NCBI RefSeq assembly: GCF_018861045.1 | Contig: NZ_JAHKQJ010000010.1 | Coordinates: 248,001-312,000, forward strand | DNA length: 64,000 nt | DNA from: Octadecabacter sp. B2R22 | Lineage (GTDB): Bacteria > Pseudomonadota > Alphaproteobacteria > Rhodobacterales > Rhodobacteraceae | Reading direction: 5' to 3' | In this document: piece by piece, positions 52,411 to 62,621 of the stretch | Position numbering within the stretch: position 1 is the stretch's first letter | Layout: the number at the start of each line of letters is the position of its first letter | Notes under the pieces: generated by a model | Database searches by the model: none | Seen by the model: the letters and a program-made list of their open reading frames with translations, nothing else | Told to the model about the DNA's origin: nothing | Program-made: the position numbers and the translations under genes

Positions 52411-52440
52411 ACAGCCCCGCAAATTGCGGGGCTGTTTTCG
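52411..52440 (+). terminator. Rho-independent terminator after the OmpA/HhH unit
   Basis: ACAGCCCCGCAA pairs with TTGCGGGGCTGT across a very short loop, followed by TTTTCGGTTT, 31 bases after the HhH-protein stop. This is a strong hairpin with a T-run. Confidence 0.9.
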
Positions 52441-52563
52441 GTTTATCTATGACCAAGTCACCAAGGTTCAGATCCTCGACCAGCTTCACTACCCCCTAAG
52501 AGAGCCATTGAAGCCAGAACGCCGGGGCTGGTATTTCAGCGCCCCAACACTCAATCACAGCAA

Positions 52564-53988
52564 TTACCCGATCTTGAAGGGAACGCTGCCACGTGTGCTG
52601 TGGTCAATCGTGATTTCTTTTCCGATTGGCGGCACGGACCTGTGAAAGCAATTCGTGCGCTCGCAAATCCGGCAGCTTGCACCGATGGGATCGAAGTTCT
52701 TCTCGTTTTCGATGTCCAGATCATCCGCGTAGACGACGTGCCCCGCATGTTTGATCTCACAGCCCAGCCCGATCACGTATTTGCGCACGGGAGATTTGAA
52801 GCCGGCGACACGTTTGGTTTGATCAAATGCAAGGGACAGGTATTTCACCCCGTCCGGCGTTATGGCGAGTTGGCGCAATATCTCACCGGGAGACTGGAAG
52901 GCGTGGTGGACGTTCCACAGCGGACAGCTTCCGCCGAAACGCGTGAACTGGAGTGATGTGGCGCTATGGCGCTTTGTGATGTTGCCCGCCTGATCTATCC
53001 GAAGGAAGTAGAACGGTATGCCCCTGTTTCCGCCCCGTTGCAGGGTGCTCAGTCTGTGGCAGACCTGCTCGGTGCTGGCATCAAACTGGAATGCAAGCTT
53101 TTCGAGGTCATGACGGTGTTCTTTCGCGGCGCTGGCGAACTCCGCATAGGGGAGAACCACTGCACCTGCGAAGTAATTGGCGAAGGTCATGCGGCAGACT
53201 TCGCGAGCGGCTTCTGTATGGAATTCCGCGCCGTCTAGCAGGGTCTCGACAAGTTTTCCCTGCTCCAAAAGGCCCACTTGATACGCGAGCTGAAACAGAT
53301 TGGTGGCCTTCGAGGATGCCGCATTAAGAAAGAGCGTTTTGGTTGCGGTTTCAAAGGATCGGATGGTGCCCGAACTTGGCTTGTCTTTTCGCAGGACCAC
53401 ATGCACGCCATGCGTCTGGCTAAGGTAGTCGACCAGGTCAGCCTGCCGGTCCGCTCCGCTGCGGTCAACCGACAGTGAAAACGCTTCAGCGGCGCGGTCC
53501 AGCTGGTCGATATAGTTGTCGTTGTAGTGAAAATGGTCGCGCACTTCTTCGAAGGGCAGGGGTGTCAGGGACGCTTCGCTTTCCTTGAGCGCGCTGTCGA
53601 CTTTGCCCAGTTGTTCCCGCGATTTTTGGAACATCCCATAGAGATCCAAGAATGCTTTTGTCACGTTAGGGGCGTTTGTTGCGGCGACTTTAATTTCCTG
53701 CGTCAGCACTTCGTTGTCGGCAAAAATCGGGTCCGTCAAAATTTCTTGCAGGTCCACAGACACCTTGCCCGCCCCGTCAAGGGCAAGTTCTGTGAGGTCA
53801 AAATCGAAAGCGTCAACCAATGACAGAATGACAGACCCAGACAGAGCGCGTTGGTTGTTTTCTATTTGATTTAAGTAGCTTGTGGATATTGCAATCTGCT
53901 GCGCGAATACGGCCTGCGTCAGGTTTAGGCTCTGCCTCAGGAGGCGGATGCGTGCTCCGGCAAAGATCTTTCGTGAGCTATTGGTCAT
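52564..53988 (-). CDS. ScfR-type (short-chain fatty acyl regulator) XRE-family regulator
   Basis: A 474-residue regulator. Residues 8-65 are an XRE HTH (LTQAVFAQQIAISTSYLNQIENNQRALS). The centre is the IrrE/DUF955-like region (FHTEAAREVCRMTFANYFAGAVVLPYAEF). The C-terminus is DUF2083, with the conserved GASCRICERTNCFHRSVPP cysteine cluster. The family includes RamB of Corynebacterium and PccR of Rhodobacter sphaeroides, which sense acyl-CoA and control acetate or propionate use. The divergent prpE gene and the TTTGCA cores between them fit this role. The effector is inferred to be propionyl-CoA or acetyl-CoA. Confidence 0.9.
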   Translation of the reverse strand: MTNSSRKIFAGARIRLLRQSLNLTQAVFAQQIAISTSYLNQIENNQRALSGSVILSLVDAFDFDLTELALDGAGKVSVDLQEILTDPIFADNEVLTQEIKVAATNAPNVTKAFLDLYGMFQKSREQLGKVDSALKESEASLTPLPFEEVRDHFHYNDNYIDQLDRAAEAFSLSVDRSGADRQADLVDYLSQTHGVHVVLRKDKPSSGTIRSFETATKTLFLNAASSKATNLFQLAYQVGLLEQGKLVETLLDGAEFHTEAAREVCRMTFANYFAGAVVLPYAEFASAAKEHRHDLEKLAFQFDASTEQVCHRLSTLQRGGNRGIPFYFLRIDQAGNITKRHSATSLQFTRFGGSCPLWNVHHAFQSPGEILRQLAITPDGVKYLSLAFDQTKRVAGFKSPVRKYVIGLGCEIKHAGHVVYADDLDIENEKNFDPIGASCRICERTNCFHRSVPPIGKEITIDHSTRGSVPFKIG

Positions 53989-53995
53989 TTTTACT

Positions 53996-54073
53996 TTTTC
54001 GCACTTTGCATTTACATCTGTGTAATTATTTGCATGTTAACACGTTCAGCCCTTTGGGAAACAGCTATTTGCA
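53996..54073. promoter_or_regulatory. TTTGCA cores in the regulator-prpE intergenic region
   Basis: TTTGCA occurs at 54005-54010, 54029-54034 and 54068-54073 in the 266-base divergent gap, and TTTCGCA adds a near copy at 53997. Regulators of the RamB/PccR group recognise TTTGCAAA-like half-sites. The copies here lack the full paired spacing I recall for PccR, so the site assignment is tentative. The rest of the gap is a prpE leader of about 180 bases with no other gene seen. Confidence 0.45.
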
Positions 54074-54254
54074 GTAGTTGCCTTACCTAACGGAACGACG
54101 ATTCTAAAAAGCGTGCGGACCGGGAGGGGGACAACGTTATTTTTTGTTTTGTGCTTTCTCGGACTGCGACAGACCCGCGACTGGAGATCGCTCAGGTTTG
54201 TTGTTTTGCAACGCTTCGGATGTTTTGTCGTTCTCAATCTGGGAGCGCGAACTA

Positions 54255-56177
54255 ATGGCTGGATACACAGACGTATATGCGAACTGGCAGGCTGACCCGT
54301 CAGGTTTCTGGGCGGACGCCGCCACGGGAATCGACTGGATCAAATCACCCGAGATCGTGCTGGACGAGGCCAATCCTCCCCTGACGACCTGGTTTCCTGA
54401 TGCCCTTTGCAACACCTGCTACAATGCTGTGGACAGGCATGTTGAGGCGGGGCGCGGTGCGCAAGCGGCGATCATCCATGACAGCCCCGTCACGAACAGC
54501 ACGACCACGATCACCTATGACACGTTACTGGACAGGGTCTCGCGGGTTGCCGGTGTTCTTGCCTCTCATGGTGTTACTAAGGGGGATCGCGTTGTCATCT
54601 ACATGCCTATGATCCCCGAAGCGTTAATTGCGATGCTCGCATGTGCACGGATTGGTGCGGTCCATTCCGTTGTCTTTGGCGGTTTCGCGGCTCATGAGCT
54701 CGCTGTTCGGATTGATGACGCAAAGCCAAAGGCGATTTTGGCCGCGTCCTGTGGGATCGAAGGGCATCGGGTCGTCGCATATAAACCTCTTCTCGATAGC
54801 GCGATTGCTCGGGCCACACACAAACCAGATTTTACCATGGTGATGCAGCGGCCGCAGGCCGAGGCGGACATGACTGATGGCTATGACTTTGACTGGGCAC
54901 ACGAAGAAGCGCAGGCGGATCCTGTTGGTTGCACCCCCGTTGGTGGCGCTGATCCGCTATATATTCTTTACACGTCTGGAACGACGGGCCAGCCCAAAGG
55001 CGTTGTCCGTCACAACGGCGGCCATATGGTTGCGCTGAACTGGACGATGAAAAACATCTACAACGTTGCGGCAGGCGATGTGTTTTGGGCGGCGTCTGAT
55101 GTCGGTTGGGTCGTGGGCCACAGCTATATCTGTTACGGCCCGCTGTTGGCAGGATGCACAACAGTTGTTTTCGAAGGTAAGCCGATCGGCAACCCCGATG
55201 CGGGCACGTTCTGGCGGGTGATCCAAGATCATAACGTCAAAGTTCTGTTCACCGCGCCGACTGCGCTGCGGGCCATCAAACGCGAAGACCCTGACGCACA
55301 ACACGTCCCCAAACATGATCTGTGTGGTTTGCAATCCCTGTTCCTTGCGGGTGAACGGGCGGACCCTGACACGATCAAATGGGCGCAAAAGCATCTGCAG
55401 ATACCAGTGATCGACCACTGGTGGCAGACGGAAACTGGCTGGGCTATTGCGGCCAACCCCCTTGGGATCGAAGAACTTCCCGTCAAACTCGGCTCACCTG
55501 CGCTTCCGATGCCCGGTTACGAAATCGACATCCTCGACGAAGGTGGCAATCCAGTTGCCGCTGGCGAGTTGGGGGCAATCGCTATCAAACTGCCCCTGCC
55601 ACCCGGAGCATTGCCGACCCTGTGGAATGCCGAGGAACGCTTTAAGTCTGCGTATCTCCAGACGTTCCCTGGCTACTACGAGACCGGTGACGCGGGCATC
55701 AAGGACGAGGACGGGTATCTTTATATCATGGCGCGCACCGATGACGTGATCAACGTCGCTGGCCATCGCTTGTCCACTGGAGCCATGGAAGAAGTCTTGT
55801 CCAACCACCCCGACGTCGCCGAATGTGCAGTCATCGGGATCGGTGATGCGTTGAAAGGTCAGCAGCCCCTTGGGCTTGTGTGTCTCAACAATGGAATTGA
55901 CCGCTCCGAAGAAGAAATCGCCAAGGAATGTGTCGGTCTTATTCGCAGCGAGATTGGCCCCGTTGCGGCGTTTAAGCGCTGCATCGTGATTGATGCATTG
56001 CCAAAAACACGATCAGGTAAAGTCCTGCGCGGCACTATGGTTGCCATCGCGGACAGCAAGCCTTGGAACCTTCCTGCAACAATTGATGACCCCGCTACGC
56101 TGGACGCCATTGCCGCACGAATTGCGGGCATCGGCGAAACCTTGTCCGAAAACCCTGACCTTCAAATGGAAGCATAA
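54255..56177 (+). CDS. prpE: Propionyl-CoA synthetase
   Basis: A 640-residue AMP-forming acyl-CoA synthetase, converting propionate, ATP and CoA to propionyl-CoA, AMP and PPi. Visible motifs are the P-loop-like [22 protein letters not shown], the PrpE-typical LPLPPGALPTLW and YYETGDAG. The acylatable lysine is Lys589 in PKTRSGKVLR. The length agrees with PrpE (about 630). The ATG at 54255 has GGGAG upstream; the frame is open further back but without protein character. It heads the acid-activation and PHA unit and is divergent from its likely regulator. Confidence 0.93.
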   Translation: MAGYTDVYANWQADPSGFWADAATGIDWIKSPEIVLDEANPPLTTWFPDALCNTCYNAVDRHVEAGRGAQAAIIHDSPVTNSTTTITYDTLLDRVSRVAGVLASHGVTKGDRVVIYMPMIPEALIAMLACARIGAVHSVVFGGFAAHELAVRIDDAKPKAILAASCGIEGHRVVAYKPLLDSAIARATHKPDFTMVMQRPQAEADMTDGYDFDWAHEEAQADPVGCTPVGGADPLYILYTSGTTGQPKGVVRHNGGHMVALNWTMKNIYNVAAGDVFWAASDVGWVVGHSYICYGPLLAGCTTVVFEGKPIGNPDAGTFWRVIQDHNVKVLFTAPTALRAIKREDPDAQHVPKHDLCGLQSLFLAGERADPDTIKWAQKHLQIPVIDHWWQTETGWAIAANPLGIEELPVKLGSPALPMPGYEIDILDEGGNPVAAGELGAIAIKLPLPPGALPTLWNAEERFKSAYLQTFPGYYETGDAGIKDEDGYLYIMARTDDVINVAGHRLSTGAMEEVLSNHPDVAECAVIGIGDALKGQQPLGLVCLNNGIDRSEEEIAKECVGLIRSEIGPVAAFKRCIVIDALPKTRSGKVLRGTMVAIADSKPWNLPATIDDPATLDAIAARIAGIGETLSENPDLQMEA

Positions 56178-56178
56178 C

Positions 56179-57363
56179 ATGGTAAATGACGTCGTAATTC
56201 TTGATGGTGTTCGCACCGCAATTGGCACATTTGGCGGGTCTCTCGCTGGAACTGCGCCATCCGCCCTTGCCACTGCTGTCGCCAAAGAGGCGATTTCACG
56301 CAGCGAAGTTGACCCCGCCCAAATCCAGCACTCCGTCTTCGGGCATGTGATCAACACGGAACCTCGCGATATGTATATCGGCCGCGCCGCGGCTGTTGAT
56401 GCGGGCGTATCAGAAGATGCACCCGGTTTGACCGTTAACCGGCTGTGTGGGTCCGGCGCACAGGCGATTATTTCCGCCGCGCAGCACATCATGCTGGGTG
56501 ACGTGGATTATGCTTTGGCCGGTGGCGCCGAAAGCATGTCGCGTTCACCACATTCGTCACAAAGCATTCGCTGGGGTCAAAAGATGGGCGACATGTCCAT
56601 GACCGACATGATGATCGGCGCGCTTAGTGATCCATTCGGTGTCGGCCATATGGGTGTCACAGCGGAAAACGTCGCTGATGAGCACGGCATCACACGCGCC
56701 GATCAAGACGGGTTCGCAGTTGAAAGCCAACGCCGCGCACTGGCCGCGATTGAGGCTGGGCATTTCAAAAGTCAGATCCTGCCGATTGACGTAAAAGTGC
56801 GCCGTGACATGGTCGCGTTCGACACAGATGAACACCCCAAGGCAGGCACGACGCTGGAATCTCTTGGTAAGCTGCGCCCAGCATTTCGCAAAGACGGGTC
56901 CGTCACTGCGGGCAATGCATCCGGTCTGAACGATGGCGCCGCGGCGATGGTGCTGGCTTCGGCCGAGGCTGCTGAAAAGGCCGGGCTGAAGCCACGTGCG
57001 CGCATTCTCGGATATGGCCACGCCGGCGTTCGCCACGAAGTCATGGGCATCGGCCCTGTGCCAGCGGTCACGCAGTTGTTGACCAAAATCGGCATGACGG
57101 CTGATCAGTTCGATGTGATCGAGAGCAACGAAGCCTTTGCTGCGCAAGCCTGCGCTGTGAATGCCGGACTTGGGTTTGACGTTGCGAAAGTGAACCCAAA
57201 TGGCGGCGCGATTGCACTCGGTCACCCGATTGGTGCGACCGGCGCGATTATTACAATCAAGGCCTTGCACGAGTTGGAGCGGATTGGTGGGCGCTACGGC
57301 TTGATCACCATGTGTATCGGTGGCGGGCAGGGGATCGCCTTGGCCATCGAAAACTTGAGATGA
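56179..57363 (+). CDS. phaA: Acetyl-CoA acetyltransferase (beta-ketothiolase)
   Basis: A 394-residue thiolase condensing two acetyl-CoA (or acetyl-CoA and propionyl-CoA) for PHA synthesis. The acyl-accepting Cys90 is in [10 protein letters not shown], the conserved histidine is in [17 protein letters not shown], and the second cysteine is in TMCIGGGQG. It begins one base after the prpE stop, so the two are probably translated from one message. A BktB-like preference for propionyl-CoA is possible given that neighbour. A terminator-like hairpin lies between it and phaB. Confidence 0.93.
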   Translation: MVNDVVILDGVRTAIGTFGGSLAGTAPSALATAVAKEAISRSEVDPAQIQHSVFGHVINTEPRDMYIGRAAAVDAGVSEDAPGLTVNRLCGSGAQAIISAAQHIMLGDVDYALAGGAESMSRSPHSSQSIRWGQKMGDMSMTDMMIGALSDPFGVGHMGVTAENVADEHGITRADQDGFAVESQRRALAAIEAGHFKSQILPIDVKVRRDMVAFDTDEHPKAGTTLESLGKLRPAFRKDGSVTAGNASGLNDGAAAMVLASAEAAEKAGLKPRARILGYGHAGVRHEVMGIGPVPAVTQLLTKIGMTADQFDVIESNEAFAAQACAVNAGLGFDVAKVNPNGGAIALGHPIGATGAIITIKALHELERIGGRYGLITMCIGGGQGIALAIENLR

Positions 57364-57412
57364 GTTTCCTGACCTGGCCTCCCTTTTCCCTGAGGGGGTG
57401 TCAGGACCTTAT

Positions 57413-57460
57413 CGCCGTCTGGTGCCCCATGGATCGGACGTAACAGACGGCGGTTTTTTT
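57413..57460 (+). terminator. Rho-independent terminator between phaA and phaB
   Basis: CGCCGTCTG (57413-57421) pairs perfectly with CAGACGGCG (57444-57452) and is followed by a run of seven T (57454-57460). It would separate the prpE-phaA message from phaB, which then needs its own promoter in the 80 bases before 57542. Confidence 0.8.
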
Positions 57461-57541
57461 ATTTTGGGCCGATTGATCGGTCTTACAGTGGGCGGCCCTG
57501 AACCAGTTGCCCGGAACACGACACTAAATTTGGAGAGACCT

Positions 57542-58264
57542 ATGACACGAACAGCACTCGTAACAGGCGGATCACGCGGCATTGGCGCTGCTATCTCAAA
57601 GAAGCTTCAGGACGACGGTTTCAAGGTCGCTGTGACCTACGCGGGCAACGATGAAGCTGCCGCCGCATTTAGTCGCGAAACTGGCATCGAAGCCTACAAA
57701 TGGAATGTCGCGGACTACGACGAAAGCGCGGCAGGCATTGCTCAGGTCGAAGCGGACATCGGCCCTATTGATGTTGTTGTTGCAAATGCAGGCATCACGC
57801 GGGATGCACCGTTCCACAAAATGACACCCGAACAGTGGCACCAAGTCATCGACACAAACCTCACGGGTGTTTTCAACACCGTGCATCCGGTTTGGCCCGG
57901 TATGCGGGAGCGCAAGTTCGGCCGCGTCATCGTCATCAGCTCTGTGAATGGTCAAAAAGGCCAGTTCGCGCAGGTCAACTATGCAGCCACGAAGGCTGGC
58001 GATCTAGGGATCGTTAAATCATTGGCGCAAGAAGGCGCGCGGGCAGGGATCACGACGAACGCGGTCTGCCCCGGTTATATCGCGACGGAAATGGTCATGG
58101 CTGTGCCTGAAAAAGTACGCGAGTCCATTATTTCACAAATCCCTGCAGGCCGTCTGGGTGAACCAGAAGAGATTGCACGTTGCGTGGCGTTTCTGGCCTC
58201 CGACGATGCGCAGTTCATCAATGGCTCAACCATTTCCGCCAATGGCGCGCAATTCTTTGCATAG
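57542..58264 (+). CDS. phaB: Acetoacetyl-CoA reductase
   Basis: A 240-residue classical SDR reducing acetoacetyl-CoA to (R)-3-hydroxybutyryl-CoA with NADPH. TGGSRGIG (8-15) binds the cofactor, NAG at 82-84 is the structural motif, and the catalytic set is Ser133 or Ser134 with Tyr147 and Lys151 in VNYAATKAG. FGRVIVISSVNGQKGQFAQVNY is diagnostic of PhaB. GGAGAG precedes the ATG. It follows the terminator and is upstream of the phasin gene. Confidence 0.94.
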   Translation: MTRTALVTGGSRGIGAAISKKLQDDGFKVAVTYAGNDEAAAAFSRETGIEAYKWNVADYDESAAGIAQVEADIGPIDVVVANAGITRDAPFHKMTPEQWHQVIDTNLTGVFNTVHPVWPGMRERKFGRVIVISSVNGQKGQFAQVNYAATKAGDLGIVKSLAQEGARAGITTNAVCPGYIATEMVMAVPEKVRESIISQIPAGRLGEPEEIARCVAFLASDDAQFINGSTISANGAQFFA

Positions 58265-58358
58265 GACTGCGCGACCAGCTGTCTAAGTGGGCACCAAACG
58301 CAAAACGCGGGTGCCTCAAACCTAAAAAATGAATGAATAGAATATCAGGAGATCGACC

Positions 58359-58796
58359 ATGGCTAAGAAAGAAACAACAAACCCGTTTCAGGATTTCATG
58401 CAGATGTTTGACCCCGCGAATATGGGTAAGGCCTTTGATCCCGCAGATTTCATGAAGAAAATCAGCACGAGCCCCACGAGTTTGGACCCGCAGGACATTA
58501 TCGAAAAATCCAAAGCCCAATTCGATGCAATGGCGAAGGCAAACGAAGCAGCGGCCCAGTCTTATCGCGATCTGATGGCGAAGCAGATGAAGGTCTTTCA
58601 AGACCTGACGTCTGAAGCCGCAGAGCAGGCAAAAGGTGGCCCCCCTCAGGATGTATCGGCGGCCTATCAACAGGCGGTGAACCGTGCTCTTGAAATTATG
58701 ACAGAGCTGTCTGACAGCGCGAGAGAAGCCAATAAGCAAGCCTACGATGCCATCAAGGGCCATGTCGACGAGGCTATGAAAGACCTTAAGTCGTAA
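58359..58796 (+). CDS. phaP: Phasin (PHA granule-associated protein)
   Basis: A 145-residue, helical, amphipathic protein with a phenylalanine/proline-rich start (NPFQDFMQMFDPANMGKAFDP) and an alanine/glutamine-rich helix region (AMAKANEAAAQSYRDLMAKQ). This is the pattern of phasins, which coat polyhydroxyalkanoate granules and control their size. AGGAG lies before the ATG. It stands between phaB and phaC, which supports the assignment. No catalytic residues are expected. Confidence 0.88.
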   Translation: MAKKETTNPFQDFMQMFDPANMGKAFDPADFMKKISTSPTSLDPQDIIEKSKAQFDAMAKANEAAAQSYRDLMAKQMKVFQDLTSEAAEQAKGGPPQDVSAAYQQAVNRALEIMTELSDSAREANKQAYDAIKGHVDEAMKDLKS

Positions 58797-58856
58797 CGTC
58801 TCGGCGCGTGACCGCATTGGCCAATATTGGTCGGAAAGCCTGTAGGAAATCGAGAC

Positions 58857-60632
58857 ATGAATGACGAGATGAACTCTGCCCAGACGACGGACATTGCCGA
58901 ACAGACCGAGCGTCTAGCACGGCTGACCAATCGCGCCATGTTGGCGACCGCCCAAATGCAAGGCCATGTCGCGAAGCAAGCGTCGGGGGCCGAGTATTCA
59001 TTGATGGATTCAGAGACCCTCGCCAAGGCGTATGGCTCTTTCTGGACCGACATAATGACGGACCCTGCCAAGCTAATGGATATCCAACAAACCGTCGGCA
59101 CGGAAATGATGGCGGCGTGGCAGTCGATGTTTGGTCAAACGTCGGATGCACGGGTAAAGGACAAACGGTTCAAAGACCAAAGCTGGTCGGATGATCCTAT
59201 CGCGCGCAGTTATCGCGATGTCTTTTTGGCGTTTGATCGCGCCACCAACTCGTTACTGGATCGTTTGCCGGATGGATCCAAGGCCCATATGCGCGTCAGC
59301 TTTTACACGCGCCAGATGGTCAGTGCCTTGTCGCCCAGCAATTTTCTGATGACGAACCCCGCCGCGCGCAAAGAGCTCATGGACACTCAGGGCGAAAGCC
59401 TGCTTGCGGGTCTTGAAAACCTGCTGACCGATCTTGAACGCGGTGATGGGCGCCTCGACATTGCCACCAATGACGACACTGCATTTGAGGTCGGCGTGGA
59501 CTTGGCGACCACCAAGGGTGAGGTCATTTTTCAGAACGATCTGATGCAACTGATCCAGTACTACCCGACCACAAAGCAGCAGCACGCGACGCCGATCCTG
59601 TTCGTGCCATCTTGGATCAACAAGTTCTACATCCTTGATATGAAACCGGAAAACAGCTTGATCCGGTTCGCGCTTGATCAAGGTCATTCGGTCTTCGTGA
59701 TTTCATGGGTCAACCCGACCCGTGATCACGCAGAAAAGGACTTCGCAGATTACATGACGGAGGGTCCGCTGGCCGCGCTTGATGTTATCCGTGACGTAAC
59801 AGGTGAAGAAAAGGCCAACATTCTCGGGTTTTGTATCGGTGGTATCTTGGTGACGGCGATGCTCGGTTATCTTCAGGGCATTGGCGATGATCGGATTGCG
59901 TCTGCCACCACATTGGCCACCATGGTTGATTTTGAAAACGTCGGTGAAATCGGCGTGTTCGTTGACAACGACCGATTGGACAGCATGCGCCATCACACAG
60001 CCGAAAAGGGCTATCTCGACGCGCATCACCTACAAGATATGTTTTCGATGTTGCGCGAAAAGGATCTGATCTGGTCGTTCGTGGAGGCGAATTACCTGCG
60101 TGGGCAAAAACCGCGCGCATTTGATCTGTTGTCGTGGAATTCTGATTCCACGCGTTTACCCGCAGCGATGCTGCTTTGGTATCTTGAGAAGGTCTATCTT
60201 GAGAACGGGTTGCGCAAACCCAATGCGCTTGAGCTGAAGGGTGTCAAAATTGACATCACCAAGATCAAGACGCCCTGTTTTGTTCTGGCGACGCAGCTTG
60301 ATCACATAGCGCCATGGCAGTCGGTATACCCAGCAACAGATTTTCTGGGCGGGGAAGTCGAGTTTGTCCTAGGCGGGTCCGGCCACATTGCCGGTGTGAT
60401 CAACCCGCCTGCCGAGCGCGCAAAATATGGCTACCTCACGAGCGCCAGCTATCCCGCATCCCCCGATGATTTCGAAGCCCAAGCCGAGAAGCATGAGGGC
60501 TCTTGGTGGCCCCATTGGGCTGCATGGCTGGATGCCCGTGATAGCAAAATGGTTCCAGCCCGAACGCCCGCAAAAAAGGGGAAGAACAAGGCCATCGAGG
60601 CCGCCCCCGGTTCCTACGTCAAAGCCGATTAA
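58857..60632 (+). CDS. phaC: Class I polyhydroxyalkanoate synthase
   Basis: A 591-residue synthase that polymerises (R)-hydroxyacyl-CoA into granules. It has an N-terminal variable region (1-110) followed by the alpha/beta hydrolase core. The triad is Cys326 in GFCIGG (the lipase-box variant of synthases), Asp482 in TQLDHIAPW and His510 in GGSGHIAGV. The length is typical of class I. The ATG at 58857 is preceded by AGGAAA. It is followed after 24 bases by acs, and preceded by the phasin. No PhaR-type regulator and no depolymerase are in this window. Confidence 0.95.
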   Translation: MNDEMNSAQTTDIAEQTERLARLTNRAMLATAQMQGHVAKQASGAEYSLMDSETLAKAYGSFWTDIMTDPAKLMDIQQTVGTEMMAAWQSMFGQTSDARVKDKRFKDQSWSDDPIARSYRDVFLAFDRATNSLLDRLPDGSKAHMRVSFYTRQMVSALSPSNFLMTNPAARKELMDTQGESLLAGLENLLTDLERGDGRLDIATNDDTAFEVGVDLATTKGEVIFQNDLMQLIQYYPTTKQQHATPILFVPSWINKFYILDMKPENSLIRFALDQGHSVFVISWVNPTRDHAEKDFADYMTEGPLAALDVIRDVTGEEKANILGFCIGGILVTAMLGYLQGIGDDRIASATTLATMVDFENVGEIGVFVDNDRLDSMRHHTAEKGYLDAHHLQDMFSMLREKDLIWSFVEANYLRGQKPRAFDLLSWNSDSTRLPAAMLLWYLEKVYLENGLRKPNALELKGVKIDITKIKTPCFVLATQLDHIAPWQSVYPATDFLGGEVEFVLGGSGHIAGVINPPAERAKYGYLTSASYPASPDDFEAQAEKHEGSWWPHWAAWLDARDSKMVPARTPAKKGKNKAIEAAPGSYVKAD

Positions 60633-60656
60633 ACTATCTCTTGGAGGAGAAAACCG

Positions 60657-62618
60657 ATGACAGAAGATGTGAAATCAAAGACATATGCGCCCAGCGCCGA
60701 CATGGTCGCAAACGCCCACATCAATGAGGCGAAATACGACGAGATGTATGCTGCGTCTATCGCGGACCCAGACGCGTTCTGGGGTGAGCACGGCAAGCGG
60801 ATCGACTGGATCAAGCCCTACACAAACGTCAAAAACGTCGACTTCACCTTGGGCAACGTCAACATCAATTGGTACGCTGATGCGACGCTGAACGTCTCTG
60901 CCAACTGTATCGACCGTCACCTTGCCAAACGCGGGGATCAAACGGCGATCATTTTTGAACCCGACGATCCCGAAGAGGACGCCCAGCACATCACCTATAC
61001 TGCCCTGCACGACGCAGTTAGCCGGATGGCGAATGTGCTTAAGGATCAGGGCGTCACCAAGGGTGACCGCGTTGTGATCTACCTGCCAATGATCCCTGAG
61101 GCCGCCTATGCGATGTTGGCCTGTGCGCGGATCGGCGCGATCCACTCCATCGTTTTCGCAGGCTTCTCGCCAGACGCATTGGCCGCGCGGGTTAATGGGT
61201 CAGACGCCAAGGTCATCATCACAGCCGACTACGCCCCACGCGGCGGGCGTAAAACACCTCTGAAATCCAACGCCGACGAGGCGCTGTTGCACTGCAAAGA
61301 CACGGTCAAATGTCTGGTTGTGAAACGCACAGGTGGCCAGACCACTTGGGTTGACGGGCGCGATCTGGACTACAATGCCTTGTCGGCTGCTGCTTCTTCC
61401 GATTGCCCCCCAGTTGAGGTCAACGCAGAAGACCCGCTGTTCATTCTCTATACGTCAGGGTCAACCGGTCAGCCTAAAGGCGTCGTTCACTCTTCGGGTG
61501 GTTATCTGGTTTATGCCGCGATGACGCAGGAGCTCGTGTTCGATTACCATGAAGGTGACGTTTACTGGTGTACGGCGGATGTCGGCTGGGTCACTGGCCA
61601 CAGCTATATCGTCTATGGTCCTCTGGCCAATGGCGCGACGACACTGATGTTTGAAGGCGTGCCAACGTACCCTGATGCCAGCCGTTTCTGGCAGGTCTGC
61701 GAAAAGCACAAGGTCGCGCAATTCTACACCGCACCGACTGCCATTCGTGCGTTGATGGCCAAAGGGCCGGAATTCGTCGAAGGCTGTGACCTCAGCAGCC
61801 TTAAGGTGCTAGGCACGGTGGGCGAGCCAATCAATCCAGAAGCATGGAACTGGTACAACGATGTCGTTGGCAAAGGGAAACTGCCCATCGTCGACACATG
61901 GTGGCAGACCGAAACAGGCGGCCACCTGCTGACACCTCTGCCTGGTGCCCATGCGCTGAAACCTGGTTCTGCGATGAAGCCGTTCTTTGGTGTCGAGCCG
62001 GTGGTGCTAGAACCAACATCTGGCGAAGAAATCCACGACACGGCCTGCGAAGGAGTGTTGTGTCTCAAGGGCAGCTGGCCCGGTCAGATGCGCACCGTTT
62101 GGGGTGATCATGATCGGTTCGAAAAGACCTATTTCTCGGACTACAAGGGTTACTACTTCACCGGAGACGGCTGTCGCCGTGATGAAGATGGCGATTATTG
62201 GATCACGGGGCGCGTCGATGACGTGATCAACGTGTCCGGTCACCGGATGGGCACCGCCGAAGTCGAAAGCGCACTGGTTGCACACCGCAAAGTCGCCGAA
62301 GCTGCCGTCGTTGGCTACCCACACAACATCAAGGGCCAAGGCATCTATTGCTACGTCACGTTGATGAACGACGAAGAACCCAGTGAAGAGTTGCGCAAAG
62401 AGTTGCGCACATGGGTACGGACCGAAATCGGCCCCATCGCGGCACCGGACTTGATCCAGTGGGCACCGGGCCTTCCAAAAACACGGTCTGGTAAAATTAT
62501 GCGCCGCATCTTGCGTAAGATTGCAGAGAACGACTTTGGCGCGCTGGGCGATACGTCAACACTCGCCGATCCATCCGTGGTCGACGACCTCATCGAAAAC
62601 AGAATGAACAAGGAGTAA
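60657..62618 (+). CDS. acs: Acetyl-CoA synthetase
   Basis: A 653-residue AMP-forming enzyme making acetyl-CoA from acetate, ATP and CoA. Motifs present are [61 protein letters not shown], and Lys613 in [11 protein letters not shown], the residue controlled by acetylation in related enzymes. GGAGGAG lies before the ATG. It is followed by adk after three bases. Together with prpE it gives the locus two AMP-forming acid-activating enzymes. Confidence 0.96.
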   Translation: MTEDVKSKTYAPSADMVANAHINEAKYDEMYAASIADPDAFWGEHGKRIDWIKPYTNVKNVDFTLGNVNINWYADATLNVSANCIDRHLAKRGDQTAIIFEPDDPEEDAQHITYTALHDAVSRMANVLKDQGVTKGDRVVIYLPMIPEAAYAMLACARIGAIHSIVFAGFSPDALAARVNGSDAKVIITADYAPRGGRKTPLKSNADEALLHCKDTVKCLVVKRTGGQTTWVDGRDLDYNALSAAASSDCPPVEVNAEDPLFILYTSGSTGQPKGVVHSSGGYLVYAAMTQELVFDYHEGDVYWCTADVGWVTGHSYIVYGPLANGATTLMFEGVPTYPDASRFWQVCEKHKVAQFYTAPTAIRALMAKGPEFVEGCDLSSLKVLGTVGEPINPEAWNWYNDVVGKGKLPIVDTWWQTETGGHLLTPLPGAHALKPGSAMKPFFGVEPVVLEPTSGEEIHDTACEGVLCLKGSWPGQMRTVWGDHDRFEKTYFSDYKGYYFTGDGCRRDEDGDYWITGRVDDVINVSGHRMGTAEVESALVAHRKVAEAAVVGYPHNIKGQGIYCYVTLMNDEEPSEELRKELRTWVRTEIGPIAAPDLIQWAPGLPKTRSGKIMRRILRKIAENDFGALGDTSTLADPSVVDDLIENRMNKE

Positions 62619-62621
62619 GGC

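Noticed and set aside
54113-54254. N-terminal extension of prpE upstream of 54255
   Set aside because: The frame is open but the residues do not resemble the family, and the conserved start (YTDVYANWQADP) begins at the chosen ATG.
58265-58358. GGCACC/GGTGCC stem between phaB and the phasin gene
   Set aside because: Six base pairs with a long loop and no T-run, too weak to call a terminator.
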